Positions 1-9,389 of a stretch of DNA of 37,233 nt are shown piece by piece. The position numbers and the translations under genes were made by a program. The notes under the pieces are model-generated. The model was not told the origin of the DNA, did no database searches, and saw only the letters and a list, made by a program, of their open reading frames with translations. Position 1 is the first letter of the stretch. Each line of letters starts with the position of its first letter. Origin of the DNA: Chara braunii (lineage: Eukaryota > Streptophyta > Charophyceae > Charales > Characeae); the NCBI GenBank assembly GCA_003427395.1, contig BFEA01000007.1, positions 5,100,092 through 5,137,324 of the forward strand. The letters are read 5' to 3'.

Positions 1-75
<75 letters not shown>
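1..75. repeat. (TC)n microsatellite
   Basis: Uninterrupted TC dinucleotides fill the left edge of the window and continue beyond it. The sequence after it contains a phrase (cacatttggtgagt, near 152) that recurs at about 25642 beside the (GA)n tract, so both tracts may belong to copies of one dispersed repeat. Confidence 0.98.
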
Positions 76-79
<4 letters not shown>

Positions 80-1436
80 GTCGGAGTCTTACTACTGACG
101 CCCAAGTTTGTTTTACATGAAGTGAGAAGAACGGCATAGGTTGTCTTTTCCACATTTGGTGAGTTGTGCGGCAAGGCCCCCCGTATTCGATGGATTGCAT
201 CAGGATTTGAGCTCAGGACTGCTTATCAACAGTTACATGGGTGAAGCGTTCAGCACACAAGCTGGGTCTGGTGTTTTCTTGGCCTGCTCCTGCTCACAGC
301 GGACCAGGGCAGCGGCATCAGAGCTGGAATATATTGTTTTAAAATTTAAATTCTATGAATTTCTTACGGCTGTGAAATTTCAAACTACGCAACCTGGACA
401 CTCATTTTTTCAGGCCAGGGTAGGTCCGCAGCTGGGGTCACAAGGGCTTCGATGGAGTGCCATTGTAGTTTGGAATCACCATAGATTCCCCCTGGCCACT
501 TGTAGGGCAGGTTTCGCTGAGTTGCTACGTTTTTTAGGGCTTCCAGGGCCCATAAACCTAAGCTCGGTAGTGGTCCCGGTAGCCGGGTGTTTTGTGAGGC
601 TCTTGGCCTCGTCCTTTTGGCTCCTTGACCCAATCAAGTCAATGTGAGAACGAAACAAAAGAAATGCTGACAACCATTGAATCCGGGGCAGACTCTCCGA
701 TACCGAGAATCGAAACAGGCTGCAAATACCGAAATCACCCCAACAAAACAAAAAAGAAAAACAGAATGGTTATACCATCCCCCCCGTTCCGATGTCAACA
801 TCCACTGAACCGACTGCCCTAGCAAGGTCTAAACATCACGCAAACAGAAGGGTGTGAAGCAAATGTATCCAACGGAACAACCAAAGGACAACAAAAACAA
901 AACATAAGGCATACAGTAGCGTGACCCAAATGCATCATATGGATCACCTGCAATCGAAGGAAAAGCAACCTTTTCGTAAGCCAGACTGCCCAGATGAAGA
1001 TCACAGGGCCCAATAAATGGCCGAGTGCAAAAACTCGGTGCATAGCGAGGTGCCTGCAACCACGGAACTTTGGTTGTTTGTTAGATCTGGCAGGCATGGG
1101 CTCACTGATGTACCATCACTTGCTGGTGAAAAGCAACCAGGATGATGCCCCTTCAAATAGAAGGGATCTGCAATACACATGAGATTAGCCATATAAAAGG
1201 TAATAACCAATCTTACATAGACCCGGTTATGCAAAGGAGACAGCAATCACTGGTAAACCATGTTCGCAATTTGACACAGAAAAATCGTGCGCGCCTGTAT
1301 TTTCACCATCTGTACCAAGTCGTACTAACACCAGGTGATCCCTACATGCCATAGTTGACCACATCTCCTCTGTATCACCCACTGCCATTTGAGGAAATAA
1401 CACAGATAGAAGAGAAGAATGCTTCTGAGCTTTCAC
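76..1436. other. unassigned sequence downstream of the kinesin exon
   Basis: No coding region I can recognise. Short open frames on both strands have no family motif and no consistent reading. Because the kinesin exon at 1437-1657 reads leftward and ends in a splice donor, this stretch is most simply intron of that gene. I looked for the next expected kinesin exon (switch I, NxxSSRSH) on the minus strand and did not find it. Confidence 0.5.
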
Positions 1437-1657
1437 CTGTACTGTGCTGCGCGGGCAAGTAATGTCGCAACCTCACTCCAGCTTGTCACTTCAACTAACG
1501 TGAGATCCGTCACTGTCGTGTTCCCATTTGCATCATGTTTCACTATATGCTGCTTGCTGCCACCACTTGCAGGGTCGATTTGTCCAACATTTGACAACCT
1601 AACTGAAGCTGAGAGAAGATCCCGAATAGTCTCATTGTATATCTCCAGCATGGATGC
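1437..1657 (-). CDS. internal exon of a kinesin-14 (C-terminal motor type) gene
   Basis: The exon encodes about 73 residues of a kinesin motor domain. It begins [15 protein letters not shown], the strongly conserved strand and helix just before switch I. It continues through [18 protein letters not shown] and ends in the helix [11 protein letters not shown]. The KHDANGNT wording is typical of plant ATK1/KatA-type minus-end-directed kinesin-14 proteins, which act in spindle and microtubule organisation. On the minus strand it is preceded by an acceptor (tgacag, ending at 1658) and followed by a donor (GTGAAA from 1436). The exon enters in phase 0 and leaves after two bases of an Arg codon, so it is an internal exon. 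The methionine in the frame is not a start. No P-loop exon upstream or switch I exon downstream is visible. It may be part of a live gene with very long introns or an isolated remnant; the clean splice signals favour the former. Confidence 0.85.
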
Positions 1658-1924
1658 CTGTCAGTATGACCAGCATGAGAAAAGAATCACGCGCACGCGA
1701 TTGATAAGTCCAACAGCTAATACTTTCAACTTTCAAGCCACTAAAGACCACAGGAAATGCAACATCAGATCTTGCGTTGCCAACAAACTCATGCCTCATG
1801 TGCCTCCCGGAAATGAACCAGACAAGCAAAGGAAAAAGACCTATTAACGCTCTTGGGCATCCTGATAATGAAACGTACAAGTGAAGAGAAACGACCCACC
1901 TGATATTAATTGATCCCCTGCACA
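1658..1924. other. probable intron sequence upstream of the kinesin exon
   Basis: No family motif is visible in any frame. It lies between the kinesin splice acceptor and the first base of a retrotransposon LTR fragment at 1925. A P-loop exon (GQTGSGKT) was looked for and not found. Confidence 0.45.
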
Positions 1925-2500
1925 TGCAATCAGACTTGTCTTCACTCGCTCAGCATGCATGCAAACAGATGACGTTCAAATTTGGCGTGTTGTGCCCACA
2001 CAAAGCTCAGAGATAAATCGTGGCGAGGAACACAGCTCAGATTCAAACTTGTCTCGATGGCTATGGCGCAGAGCGCCAGACGAAGATTCCCACCCGATCA
2101 ACTGTATCTACCAACAACTTATTTGCAAACACACTCACACTCTCGGATCACCCTGGATGTCCCGCACGCACACCCACACACACAAACATACACACTCGCT
2201 ATCCTATCCTATGTTGCGGCTATGGTCACCGTCTCCCTCCTATACTACCTCGCTGCTATGGCCGCGTCTTCCTCCTCTTAGCCCTCTTCTGCTTTGGGCA
2301 CCTGCAGATGTCCGTAGCACAAGATGCTCCGACAGCGCTTCTGCACGGCTCACAGGCAGAATGAATGAGTGACTTGACGCTGCCTCTTTATTTATACTTC
2401 GGACCGTCGTAGGTCTGCCCTTGGACTCTGGGCCCGGGGTGTGCACAGTCCCACATGGTACTTGCTGACTAGACAAGGTGCACAGTCCCACATGTCGCAA
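1925..2500 (-). repeat. truncated LTR of the Gypsy-A family
   Basis: Homologous to the left 60 percent of the Gypsy-A LTR (about 4529-5000), in the same minus orientation. Both start TGCAATCAGACT, share a segment resembling CCCACACARARCTCAGAGATA, and share tgcctctt..atttatactt. The right part of the LTR is missing. The copy is diverged (many substitutions and small indels), so it is older than the Gypsy-A insertion. Confidence 0.75.
2391..2396 (-). promoter_or_regulatory. TATA box of the truncated LTR
   Basis: The minus strand reads TATAAATAAAGAGGCAG here. The position matches the TATA-like sequence of the Gypsy-A LTR at 4933-4938 in an otherwise diverged copy, which suggests it is the LTR promoter element. 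Confidence 0.45.
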
Positions 2501-2519
2501 GCGAAATGCGCACCACGGT

Positions 2520-3294
2520 CGAAGGCACAGAGGAGTTCTGCACGGGTGTCATAGAAGGCGCCAAGATAGCGACCCCCAAGGAGGAGGCACGGCCGCACCG
2601 TGAGCGCGTTAAGGTCAGATTCCCTGAACCCTATGGTGGGAAGAAGGGAGAGGACTTTGATAATTGGGAAGCCAATATCAAGTCCTATTTGCACTTGCAG
2701 GATATCGCGCCAGAGAATCATGTTCTCGTAGCCTTTCAGGTACTGAAGGAAGAAGCGGCCAGTTTTGCTAGATCACTTGAACGCGCTGCTAAGTGTGAGA
2801 ATGATATGGTTACTTACTCCTCAATCACTAATCTGAGTGAGTTTCTGTCTGCCCTCCGCAAACGCTTTGCAGACGTCACAAGAGGCATTAGGGCGTCTGA
2901 CAAATTGCAAACGATCGACACGCGACAGTGGAGGAGTGCATGAGGACTGAAAGCTGTCATGGATGAGCTTGTCGCTATCGCAGGACATGGGGTCACTGAG
3001 ACCCAACTTGTCCAGTTGTTCTACCGTGTCATGTCTGAGAACTTGCACAGGCACTTCTTCACCAGAAAACAACAACCTGACATGACCTATGACATGTTAA
3101 GTCGTGAGGTTGTTGCTTTTGAGGGCCAGTCTGCGCCAGTCACCACTTTCTTGCACAACGACCTTGCTAAGGGCAAAACGAGGAAAGGTCAGCCCATCAC
3201 GAGCCAAGTCAAGGCCAAGGATGGTCTTATCCTTACATTTGCAATAAATCGCAGTTTCCCAATGGGGCTGTACACCAAGCGTTTGGCTTTGTAG
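2520..3294 (+). pseudogene. retrotransposon gag fragment (capsid region)
   Basis: Reads in one frame from about EEFCTGVIEGAK, through YGGKKGEDFDNWE and VLVAFQVLKEEAASFARSL, to GVTETQLVQLFYRVMSE and LSREVVAFE. These match, nearly residue for residue, the gag of Gypsy-A on the other strand (FDNWETSVNNY, EAASFARSLARAA, GVTETQLVQLFYHAMPE). An in-frame TGA at 2941-2943 lies where Gypsy-A has an Arg codon, consistent with CG to TG decay. Homology stops near 3238 (after LILT); the remaining codons to the TAG at 3294 are unrelated. The N-terminal gag, nucleocapsid and all of pol are absent. The ATG at 2506 lies at the rearrangement junction and is probably fortuitous. Confidence 0.8.
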
Positions 3295-3478
3295 TTTGTT
3301 TTCTTGTTTTGAGCCCTGCAGGACTTGATCCTGTGACCTGTACTTTGTATATGTTTTGTTTGTGAGTGTTGAGCCCTATGGGATTGATCCCTGAGTCTAT
3401 CACTAGTAGTCTCTATTTGGTAGCCTTATGCAATGACTTGCTGGCTCCAGGGTGCCTGTAGCCTCACTCTGACGAGGT
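3239..3478 (+). other. non-coding segment between gag fragment and family 2 LTR
   Basis: No coding frame. Its right end (cttatgcaatgacttgctg) matches sequence just before the related LTR at 20404, so it is the internal 3-prime region of the family 2 element. A short purine stretch (gacgagg) just before 3479 is a weak polypurine-tract candidate. Confidence 0.45.
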
Positions 3479-4528
3479 TGTACCATAGTTAGGGACAGAT
3501 TCGTAATTTTGTTTGGTTGAGGACTAACCAAGAGACCTGCCTCTATGGAAAATTCGTGAGGGACATATCTGTAAATATAGAAATATGGGCCAGTACTAAC
3601 TCGATTTCCTACAGCTACCCTAACTGCGAATAGCAGACCCGGGCTACCCCTAGGACAGACAGGCCCTATGGGCCTATGCTAATAGAGGGTCCTATAGCCT
3701 ATAGCCAGGTAGGGAGAGGCCCTAGAGGCCGAAACAGAAACGGTATCGGTCGGTCAGTCAGTCCGGTCTAGGTCAGTCTAGGCTAGTCGTAGAGTATAGA
3801 TAGGATGGGGACATTGGTCCTGGGCTTTTTGGGAGTTGACACTTCGTGGTGGAAGTTGCTGCGCACAAGGTATCAGGTCGTGGTTGCTGATTCCGGTGGT
3901 GAAGACGGCGGACATAGTCAGACCTTCGGAGCGCTGACCGGACTGGGGTCACGTTGTCCGCTTTGACTCTCTGGGAGTCAAAGCGGTCTCGACTATCAGA
4001 GGTCTGATGCGTTGGAGCACGTGGTGCACTGCTGACCCTCCTCAGGAGTAGGGTCCCCGTGGCGATGCAGCCATAGCAGCATCTTCTCAGAGATATCATC
4101 GTCTGGACTTCATCTTCATCAGGGACTGTTGGCGCTGAGCTTCTTCTTCATCATCTGGATGGCGATTGGCTCAGGGAGCCTGTTTCACTTTGGCGCAGGC
4201 CACTGAGTTGGATGTCAGGGTGGCGCTGGGTGTTACCTGGGGTTTCAGTGAGCTGTTCGGGGTGTTGGGGTTGAGGCGCTACCCCTCTGAGGGTGGCGCA
4301 ACAGGATTCTGAGGATTATTCAGTGAAAACGATGCTCTGAGTTTAATAAACAGTTGCAATACTGTGTTTGAGTTGTCATCTCTTCATTGATTTCTGGCTG
4401 TGATGACTCGGTTGTCTTCTATGAATGATTGTTGGGACCAGTGTAGAGAGAATTCACAGTTTGTGTATTTTGTCACTTCGTTTCTCTGAGTCTTCCGCTG
4501 CGTTTTCCTTTCTGGGCGGTGTGACCCT
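3479..4528 (+). repeat. family 2 LTR, left part (split by Gypsy-A)
   Basis: Begins TGTACCATAG and is homologous along its length to the LTR at 20404-21474. Shared landmarks include taattttgtttgg, gaaattcgtgagggaca, cccgggctacccctaggaca, tcctatagcctatagcc and gaggccgaaacag. The match breaks at 4528, where the Gypsy-A LTR begins after CCCT. It resumes at 13410 with CCCTCC and runs to the CATAACA end at 13513. Rejoined length would be about 1.15 kb, close to the 1.07 kb of the intact copy. Confidence 0.8.
4525..4528. repeat. target-site duplication of Gypsy-A (left)
   Basis: CCCT directly before the TG of the Gypsy-A LTR matches CCCT at 13410-13413, directly after the CA at its far end. Four bases is short for Ty3/gypsy (5 is usual). 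The interrupted LTR homology on both sides independently supports these borders. Confidence 0.65.
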
Positions 4529-5459
4529 TGCAATCAGACTCATCTTATTCACACTTTTCATGTGTGTAAACAGCAGCACAACACACTGGCGACATGAGCC
4601 CACACAGAACTCAGAGATATGGCTTCCAGATACGATTTTACTTTCAACTGGCTATGGCGACTTAGCGCCCAAACAACTCACTGTTCACACACTGGATCAC
4701 CCTGGATATCCCACACACGCCACTCTGAACACTTACACGGGCACACACACNCTTCTCACTAACTACAGCTATGGCAGCTATGGCTGCCTCTACCCTATNG
4801 CTATGCTAACTCCTCCTCTCTCGCCCACTNCGTCCTCNNGGCTCACCGCAGACCTCCTTGCACAAGTCGNTGTGGCAGCNCTTCCGCATGGCTCACGCAG
4901 GAATGAATGAATGGCTGGGCGCTGCCTCTTGATTTATACTTCTGTAGGTCGTTGGTCTGGCCCATCTCCCTTGCCCGAAGTGCACACAGTCCCGTGCGGT
5001 ACTTGTTGGACTGACTGGGGTCTGGGACTGTTGACTCAGCAGGGTAGACTTCCCCCACTTGCCCACTTGCCTCACCACTTGACCACTTGCCTCTGCTTAA
5101 ACGTGGGGCAACTCCGAAAGGCCACTGCTGGGACCTTCCGGAAGGCCGTAGACTTGGCCTTTCGTGACTGTAGCAGCTACGATTCTGACCCTTCTGGACT
5201 GTAGCAGCTACAACCTTGACCTTTCAAGAAAACTACAGCTACGATGTCTAGACCTGAGTAAGACTCCTATCCGACAGGTCTACAGATCAAACCCATGCTA
5301 CCTATGGACCCTACGACAACCTATCAGCTATTACAAATACACAGGTCGCGGGTTCAATTCTACGGGTCGACACAGGTATTGTACACAGGTAAGGTTGGGG
5401 TCTAGGGATCGAACCCTGGGATCTGCAACAGCCACTGCTGACTGGTGAATACCGTTTCA
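4529..5459 (-). repeat. Gypsy-A 3-prime LTR
   Basis: 931 bp bounded by TG and CA on the plus strand. The right 343 bases match 13067-13409 without indels. Scattered unresolved bases lie at 4740-4880. In element sense it follows the polypurine tract and contains a TATA-like sequence near 4935. Two box-B-like strings (cgggttcaattc near 5350 and, on the minus strand, gggttcgatccc near 5410) resemble tRNA T-arms but lack a recognisable A box. Confidence 0.9.
4933..4938 (-). promoter_or_regulatory. LTR TATA box
   Basis: The minus strand reads GAAGTATAAATCAAGAGG. The motif is conserved at the matching place in the diverged LTR at 2391-2396. It is the best candidate for the core promoter of Gypsy-A. 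Confidence 0.5.
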
Positions 5460-5475
5460 CTCCCGCCGCCCTAAT
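5460..5475 (-). other. polypurine tract of Gypsy-A
   Basis: The minus strand reads ATTAGGGCGGCGGGAG directly before the LTR start TGAAACGG. A purine-rich stretch abutting the 3-prime LTR is where plus-strand DNA synthesis is primed in LTR retrotransposons. Confidence 0.75.
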
Positions 5476-5497
5476 TTCGAGGTCCTCCGAGAATTAT

Positions 5498-5746
5498 TCA
5501 GTCCAAGGCAGGACCTTTACCTTTCTGTTCTCTCTCGTAGGCCCTAACTATATCGGGAGCTGTCTCTAGAAGTTCTGATCTCGTAAACCAGCGGTCATCC
5601 TCCGGCTCCTGATATGCAAACCGGACCTTATACTGTTTCTGTGGACGACCTCTACCTCCTGTTCTGAAGACATCTTCACCTACAATGCCATCAATGTCAT
5701 AGCTTCCATCCATATCCGGGGGGATCATGGATCGTCTTGAGGGGAA
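5498..5746 (-). pseudogene. chromodomain at the C-terminus of Gypsy-A integrase
   Basis: About 80 codons in the same frame as the integrase but separated from it by a TAG (5747-5749). The segment IDGIVGEDVFRTGGRGRPQKQYKVRFAY... followed by EDDRWFTRSELLE and a Tyr-containing C-terminal helix follows the chromodomain pattern (strand, basic loop, Y-x-V-x-F/W, acidic-x-x-W, E-x-x-L). Chromovirus chromodomains tether integrase to modified histone tails and so steer integration. The usual K-W of the second strand is R-F here and several aromatic-cage positions are not obvious, as in group II chromodomains. After the stop the frame stays open to the end of the domain. Confidence 0.75.
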
Positions 5747-6853
5747 CTATTGACTTGTGACACACGACAACAGTTTTGAAGCATGGAATACAGGGTAGGT
5801 GTGGAGGTGAACTGGAATCTCTACAGTGTAGGACGGTCCATCCTCTCCGCCCTTGACTTCTAGAACCGACCACGGTCCTCTATACGCAGGCAGTAACTTC
5901 TGAGAGATGTTTTCTTCTGGCGCAAACTCTTTTGCCTTGACCCAGACTAAGTCGCCTACCTGAAACTGCAATGGTCGGCAGTGCTTATTAGCTTGCTCTA
6001 TCATTCTATGCTGGGCCTTTCTGAGGTTCTCAACAACAGTTGCTAATTCCTTTTCGTGTTGTACCGCAAATTTCCTAGTACCGGGCGGTAGTCGGTGAAT
6101 CTGATCCCGGTTCAGTCCTTCGAACGGTCTGCGTGGTCTAAAGGACTTATGCAATTCATTGGGAGTTCGGCAGGTGGACAGATGCACGTTTTTGTTGTAT
6201 GCACTAGCTACCTTAGGCAACATCTCATCCCAGTTAATCTGATCTGGTCTAATGTACATGCGCAAAACTTGTTGTAGGATCTTGTTCATCTGTTCTGTCT
6301 GACCGTTTGTCTCTGGATGTAGGCCAGATGACATTAACAACTTAGATCCGTACACTCGCATGAGTTCTTGCCAGTTCTGGCTGGTGAAGCGACTATCTCT
6401 ATCNCTAACTATTGACAATGGGATTTCATTCTCACTAACCCAAAAGTCAAAGAACTTCTGTATCACTAAGTCTGTACGTGCCTCTGAGGGCAAAGGAACA
6501 AAAACTGCGTATTTACTAAAGCGGTCAACTACGACCATGACTTGGCTCTTACCATGTCTGCTCTTGACTTGGGTGTCCATGAAGTCTATGGACACCGAGT
6601 CTCCCGGCTGGTCCGGAATAGGCAAGGGTCTGAGAAGACCAAGGGGTGCGCGTGTAGTAGTCTTGTTACGCTGGCATACTTTACAACTGCGGACATACTC
6701 TATGCAGTCATTCTTCATTCCTGGCCAGGTATATGCGCGCATTAGATTGGCTAATGTCTTTTGCCAACCGAAATGTCCCTCAGTATCTTGGCATTCCCCT
6801 AGGATTAAACTGTGGATCTCTTCGTTGTTGGGAACGCACAGGCGGTCAAACAC
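5747..6853 (-). pseudogene. Gypsy-A integrase
   Basis: Encodes integrase in order. The N-terminal zinc region has GHFG..KTL, the YTWPGMKNDC motif and CKVCQRNK. The catalytic core has aspartates in SIDFMD and DRDSRF and the glutamate in NGQTEQMN, so the D,D,E triad is intact. The C-terminal part has the GDLVWVKAKEF barrel and ends YPVFHASKL. Integrase inserts the cDNA into host DNA. Oddities: the first zinc-binding histidine appears to be Gln (GECQDTEGH); one base is unresolved at 6404; a TAG ends the frame just before the chromodomain. The frame does not connect to the RT frame: the T12 run at 6865-6876 lies at the break, and a TAG immediately downstream of it in the integrase frame means a change in run length alone would not join them. 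Confidence 0.92.
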
Positions 6854-8172
6854 ATTAGTCTTCTAAAAAAAAAAAACAACCCATCTGTAGTGCGGTAATC
6901 GGGTTCAGTCTCTCGGGCCTCTCTAACTCTCTTTAGGAGGTCGCTATAGATAGGGTCCTGTGCGTACGCTTGCTTCACTTTCTCTTGCAGGTCTCTCCCT
7001 ATATCCAGATAGTGTACTACAGCTCCAAAGTAGTCTAATCTCCTACTCAGAGCATCCGCAACTACGTTGTACTTGCCCTTCACTGGCTTGAGCTCAAAGT
7101 CGAATTGGTCTATTTCTGCGGCCCACCTAATCAACTTAGGTGTCATCTTGGCCTGAGTCTTTAACCATCTAAGCGTTTCATGGTCCGAATACACTTTGAA
7201 GTTCCTCCCAAGCAGGTAGTGCTTCCAATGGTCTAAAGCCTGCCTGAGAGCGTAGAGTTCTCTCTCGTACGTGGAGGTAGCGACCTTCTCACAGGGCATC
7301 CTCGCTGACATGAACTCTACGGGTCTATAGCCATTGCCGTCATCTTGCTGCAACACGGCGCCTATCCCATACCAACTCACGTCCGTGGTGACGACAAACG
7401 GCAAAGACGGATCTGCAACTTTGAGGACAGGATACTCTATTAACGCGCGCATCAACTTCTTGAGCGCAGACGTACAGTCTTTGTCCCATTGCCAGATTGC
7501 CTCTTTCTTCAGCAACCTGCGCAAGGGAGCGGCGATAATGGAGAAGTTCCTCACGAACTTCCTGTAGTAGTTGGCTAGGCCTAGGAACGACCGCAACTCT
7601 GTCAATGTGCGGGGTGTCGGCCAATCTCTAATCGCCGCTATCTTACTGTCCTCTGGCTTAATGCCATCTCCGTCTAATACGTGGCCCAAGTACAAGACTT
7701 GTGTCTTGGCCCACTCGCACTTTTTCGCGTTGATCTTGAAGTTAGCCTCTCGAAGCTTCTCCAAGACCTGCCTGAGATGAACCTGGTGCTCTTGGAGGGT
7801 CTTGCTAAAAACTAAGATATCATCTAGATAAACTACAACGAACCTATCCAACCAGGGTCTAAACAGGTCATTCATACAACGCTGAAATGTAGCTGGCGCG
7901 TTGGTCAATCCAAAGGGCATCACTATGAACTCATAGTGCCCATATCTAGTCCGGAAGGCAGTCTTGTACTGATCATCAGGGTGGACTTCTATCTGATGAT
8001 AACCGGACTTCAAATCAATCTTAGTGAAATACTTACAACCCTGCACCCGATCTAGAAGATCGTCTATCCTCGGCAGCGGTTCAGCATTCTTCACAGTAAT
8101 CGCATTCAAACCCCTATAGTCTATACACATTTTCAACTCTCCTTCCTTTTTGGGGACAAACAAAACGGGTGC
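6854..8172 (-). pseudogene. Gypsy-A reverse transcriptase and RNase H
   Basis: Begins FVPKKEGELKMCIDYRGLN and contains the RT motifs LKSGYHQIEV, MPFGLTNAPATFQ and the active site VVYLDDILVFS. RT copies the element RNA into DNA. RNase H follows, with TDVSWYGIGAVL, YERELYALRQAL, VYSDHETLRWL and NVVADALSRR, so its acidic residues are in place. The domain then reads toward integrase (TEPDYRTTDGL) and loses frame in the T12 run at 6865-6876, after which the open frame runs into about 20 unrelated codons to 6805. At its start an in-frame TGA (8173-8175) separates it from the RT N-terminus (KGWIKPSSSPF), where the family usually has a Gly codon. Confidence 0.93.
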
Positions 8173-8958
8173 TCAAAAAGGAGATGAACTGGGCTTGATC
8201 CAACCTTTCTCAAGGAGCTCGTCTAATTGTTTGCGCAGCTCCTCTAACTCTCTAAGGGACATCCTGTAAACTGCACCCTTAGGAGTTCTACTGCCTGGTT
8301 CTATCTCTATCCTGTGCTGGATGGGTCGCGACACTACCCCTGTCGATGACTCAGTCAAGTCTTTGAACTCTTCGAGCAACTTGGCTATGGTTGGATCCGT
8401 GGAACTTACCTCTTCCTTGCCCTCGGTGACAGGTCTAACATACACTATGAAGACCTGCTCCTCTAATTGCTCCTTTTTCACTAATCGCGCAAAGGCGGGA
8501 GCACTGAGACAACAATGTGCCAGGGTGTTGTCTACACCAGACACATGAAACAGGCGGGCAGTTTTAACCTCGCCTGACGGACTAGGGAGCCTACACTCAT
8601 GCTCTCTCAAATGGAGTGTGGCCCCTGCTGCCTCTCCCCAATCCATTCCTAACACCACATCAAGAGGAAGGTCATCCTGTATGAGGAGAGTCAGGGAATG
8701 GAGAACTCTTTCCACCTTCCCATCTTTCTCTAGGCGAAAGTACACCTGGACTGCCTCTACATAGTCCTCAACTCGCATCGTGTGGTTGTCTGCGAGGACA
8801 CTGACTATGGGGTCTGCCAATTTCTGGACTTTTAGTCCCAGCCTCAACTTCTTCAGCGCCCTACGGCTAATATAACTACGGGTGGCCCCTGAGTCTATAA
8901 GGGCCCCTACTCTACTTCTAAAAACCTCTGCGTCTACCAAGATTAACTGTCCTTTACT
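8173..8958 (-). pseudogene. Gypsy-A aspartic protease and RT N-terminus
   Basis: The protease signature GALIDSGATRSYIS lies near residue 12 of the open segment, followed by the flap region and VVLGMDWGEAAGATL, the second conserved retropepsin motif. The enzyme cuts the Gag-Pol precursor. After a variable linker, the segment IQHRIEIEPGSRTP..YRMSLRELEELRKQL is the standard N-terminal start of gypsy RT. The frame is the same as the RT to its left (TGA at 8173) and as the linker to its right (TAG at 8959), so stops, not shifts, divide this part of pol. Confidence 0.9.
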
Positions 8959-9180
8959 CTATTTCTTCATCTTGGCCCAGGCTGGCATCCTTTCCCTTAA
9001 CTCTTCTGCCACACCTGTGAGGGACGTGCCTATAGAGACGCTAACACAAGCGGTCTCTAGACAGCTAGCTAGGCACGGGCCTGCAACCTCTGCCATGGGC
9101 TCATGTGGGTTGGGAGTGTCCTGTTCGCGCGCGCTCACTGCTCCACATGGCCCTGAAGTAGGGGCAGTTGCAACCCCTAC
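8959..9180 (-). pseudogene. Gag-Pol linker between zinc knuckle and protease
   Basis: Reads VGVATAPTSGPCGAVSAREQ to ELRERMPAWAKMKK and a TAG (8959-8961), in the protease frame. I recognise no domain. A 70-bp piece of this region (about 9028-9097) recurs at 25346-25415 beside a sequencing adapter. Two unresolved bases at 9181-9182 separate it from the zinc-knuckle frame, so whether gag and pol are in one frame cannot be decided. Confidence 0.65.
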
Positions 9181-9182
9181 NN

Positions 9183-9389
9183 GCGGCTGCCTTTTGACTG
9201 CTGGGCAGCCCAACGGGCCTGTCTATACTTAGGACAAAATTTTATTACGTGAGCCGGGTCACCACAGAATACGCATTGACCCATGTTCACGCGTTCCTGC
9301 CATAACCGCTGGTCCAAGCCCAGATCTTCCCAGGGCCTGCCCTGTGGCAAGCCTGTGTGCCATCCTCCTTGAGGTGCCTTTCCACCTCT
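9183..9389 (-). pseudogene. Gypsy-A nucleocapsid with CCHC zinc knuckle
   Basis: At 9234-9275 the minus strand encodes CVFCGDPAHVIKFC, a textbook C-x2-C-x4-H-x4-C zinc knuckle, followed by PKYRQARWAAQQSK. Such knuckles bind element RNA for packaging. The frame equals that of the gag segment at 9390-9905; a TGA at 9390-9392 divides them, compatible with a decayed CGA codon in an Arg-rich stretch. Confidence 0.85.

Noticed and set aside
141-647. 168-codon plus-strand open frame
   Set aside because: No domain, low-complexity residue use, and overlapping frames of similar length on the other strand. The initiating codon is not ATG.
2959-3294. Separate gene starting at the ATG at 2959
   Set aside because: It is the continuation of the gag fragment after the in-frame TGA at 2941, in the same frame.
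5340-5430. tRNA gene suggested by gggttcaattc and gggttcgatccc strings
   Set aside because: T-arm-like strings occur without a box A at the right distance and without an acceptor stem. They are part of the Gypsy-A LTR and recur at the matching place in the other LTR.
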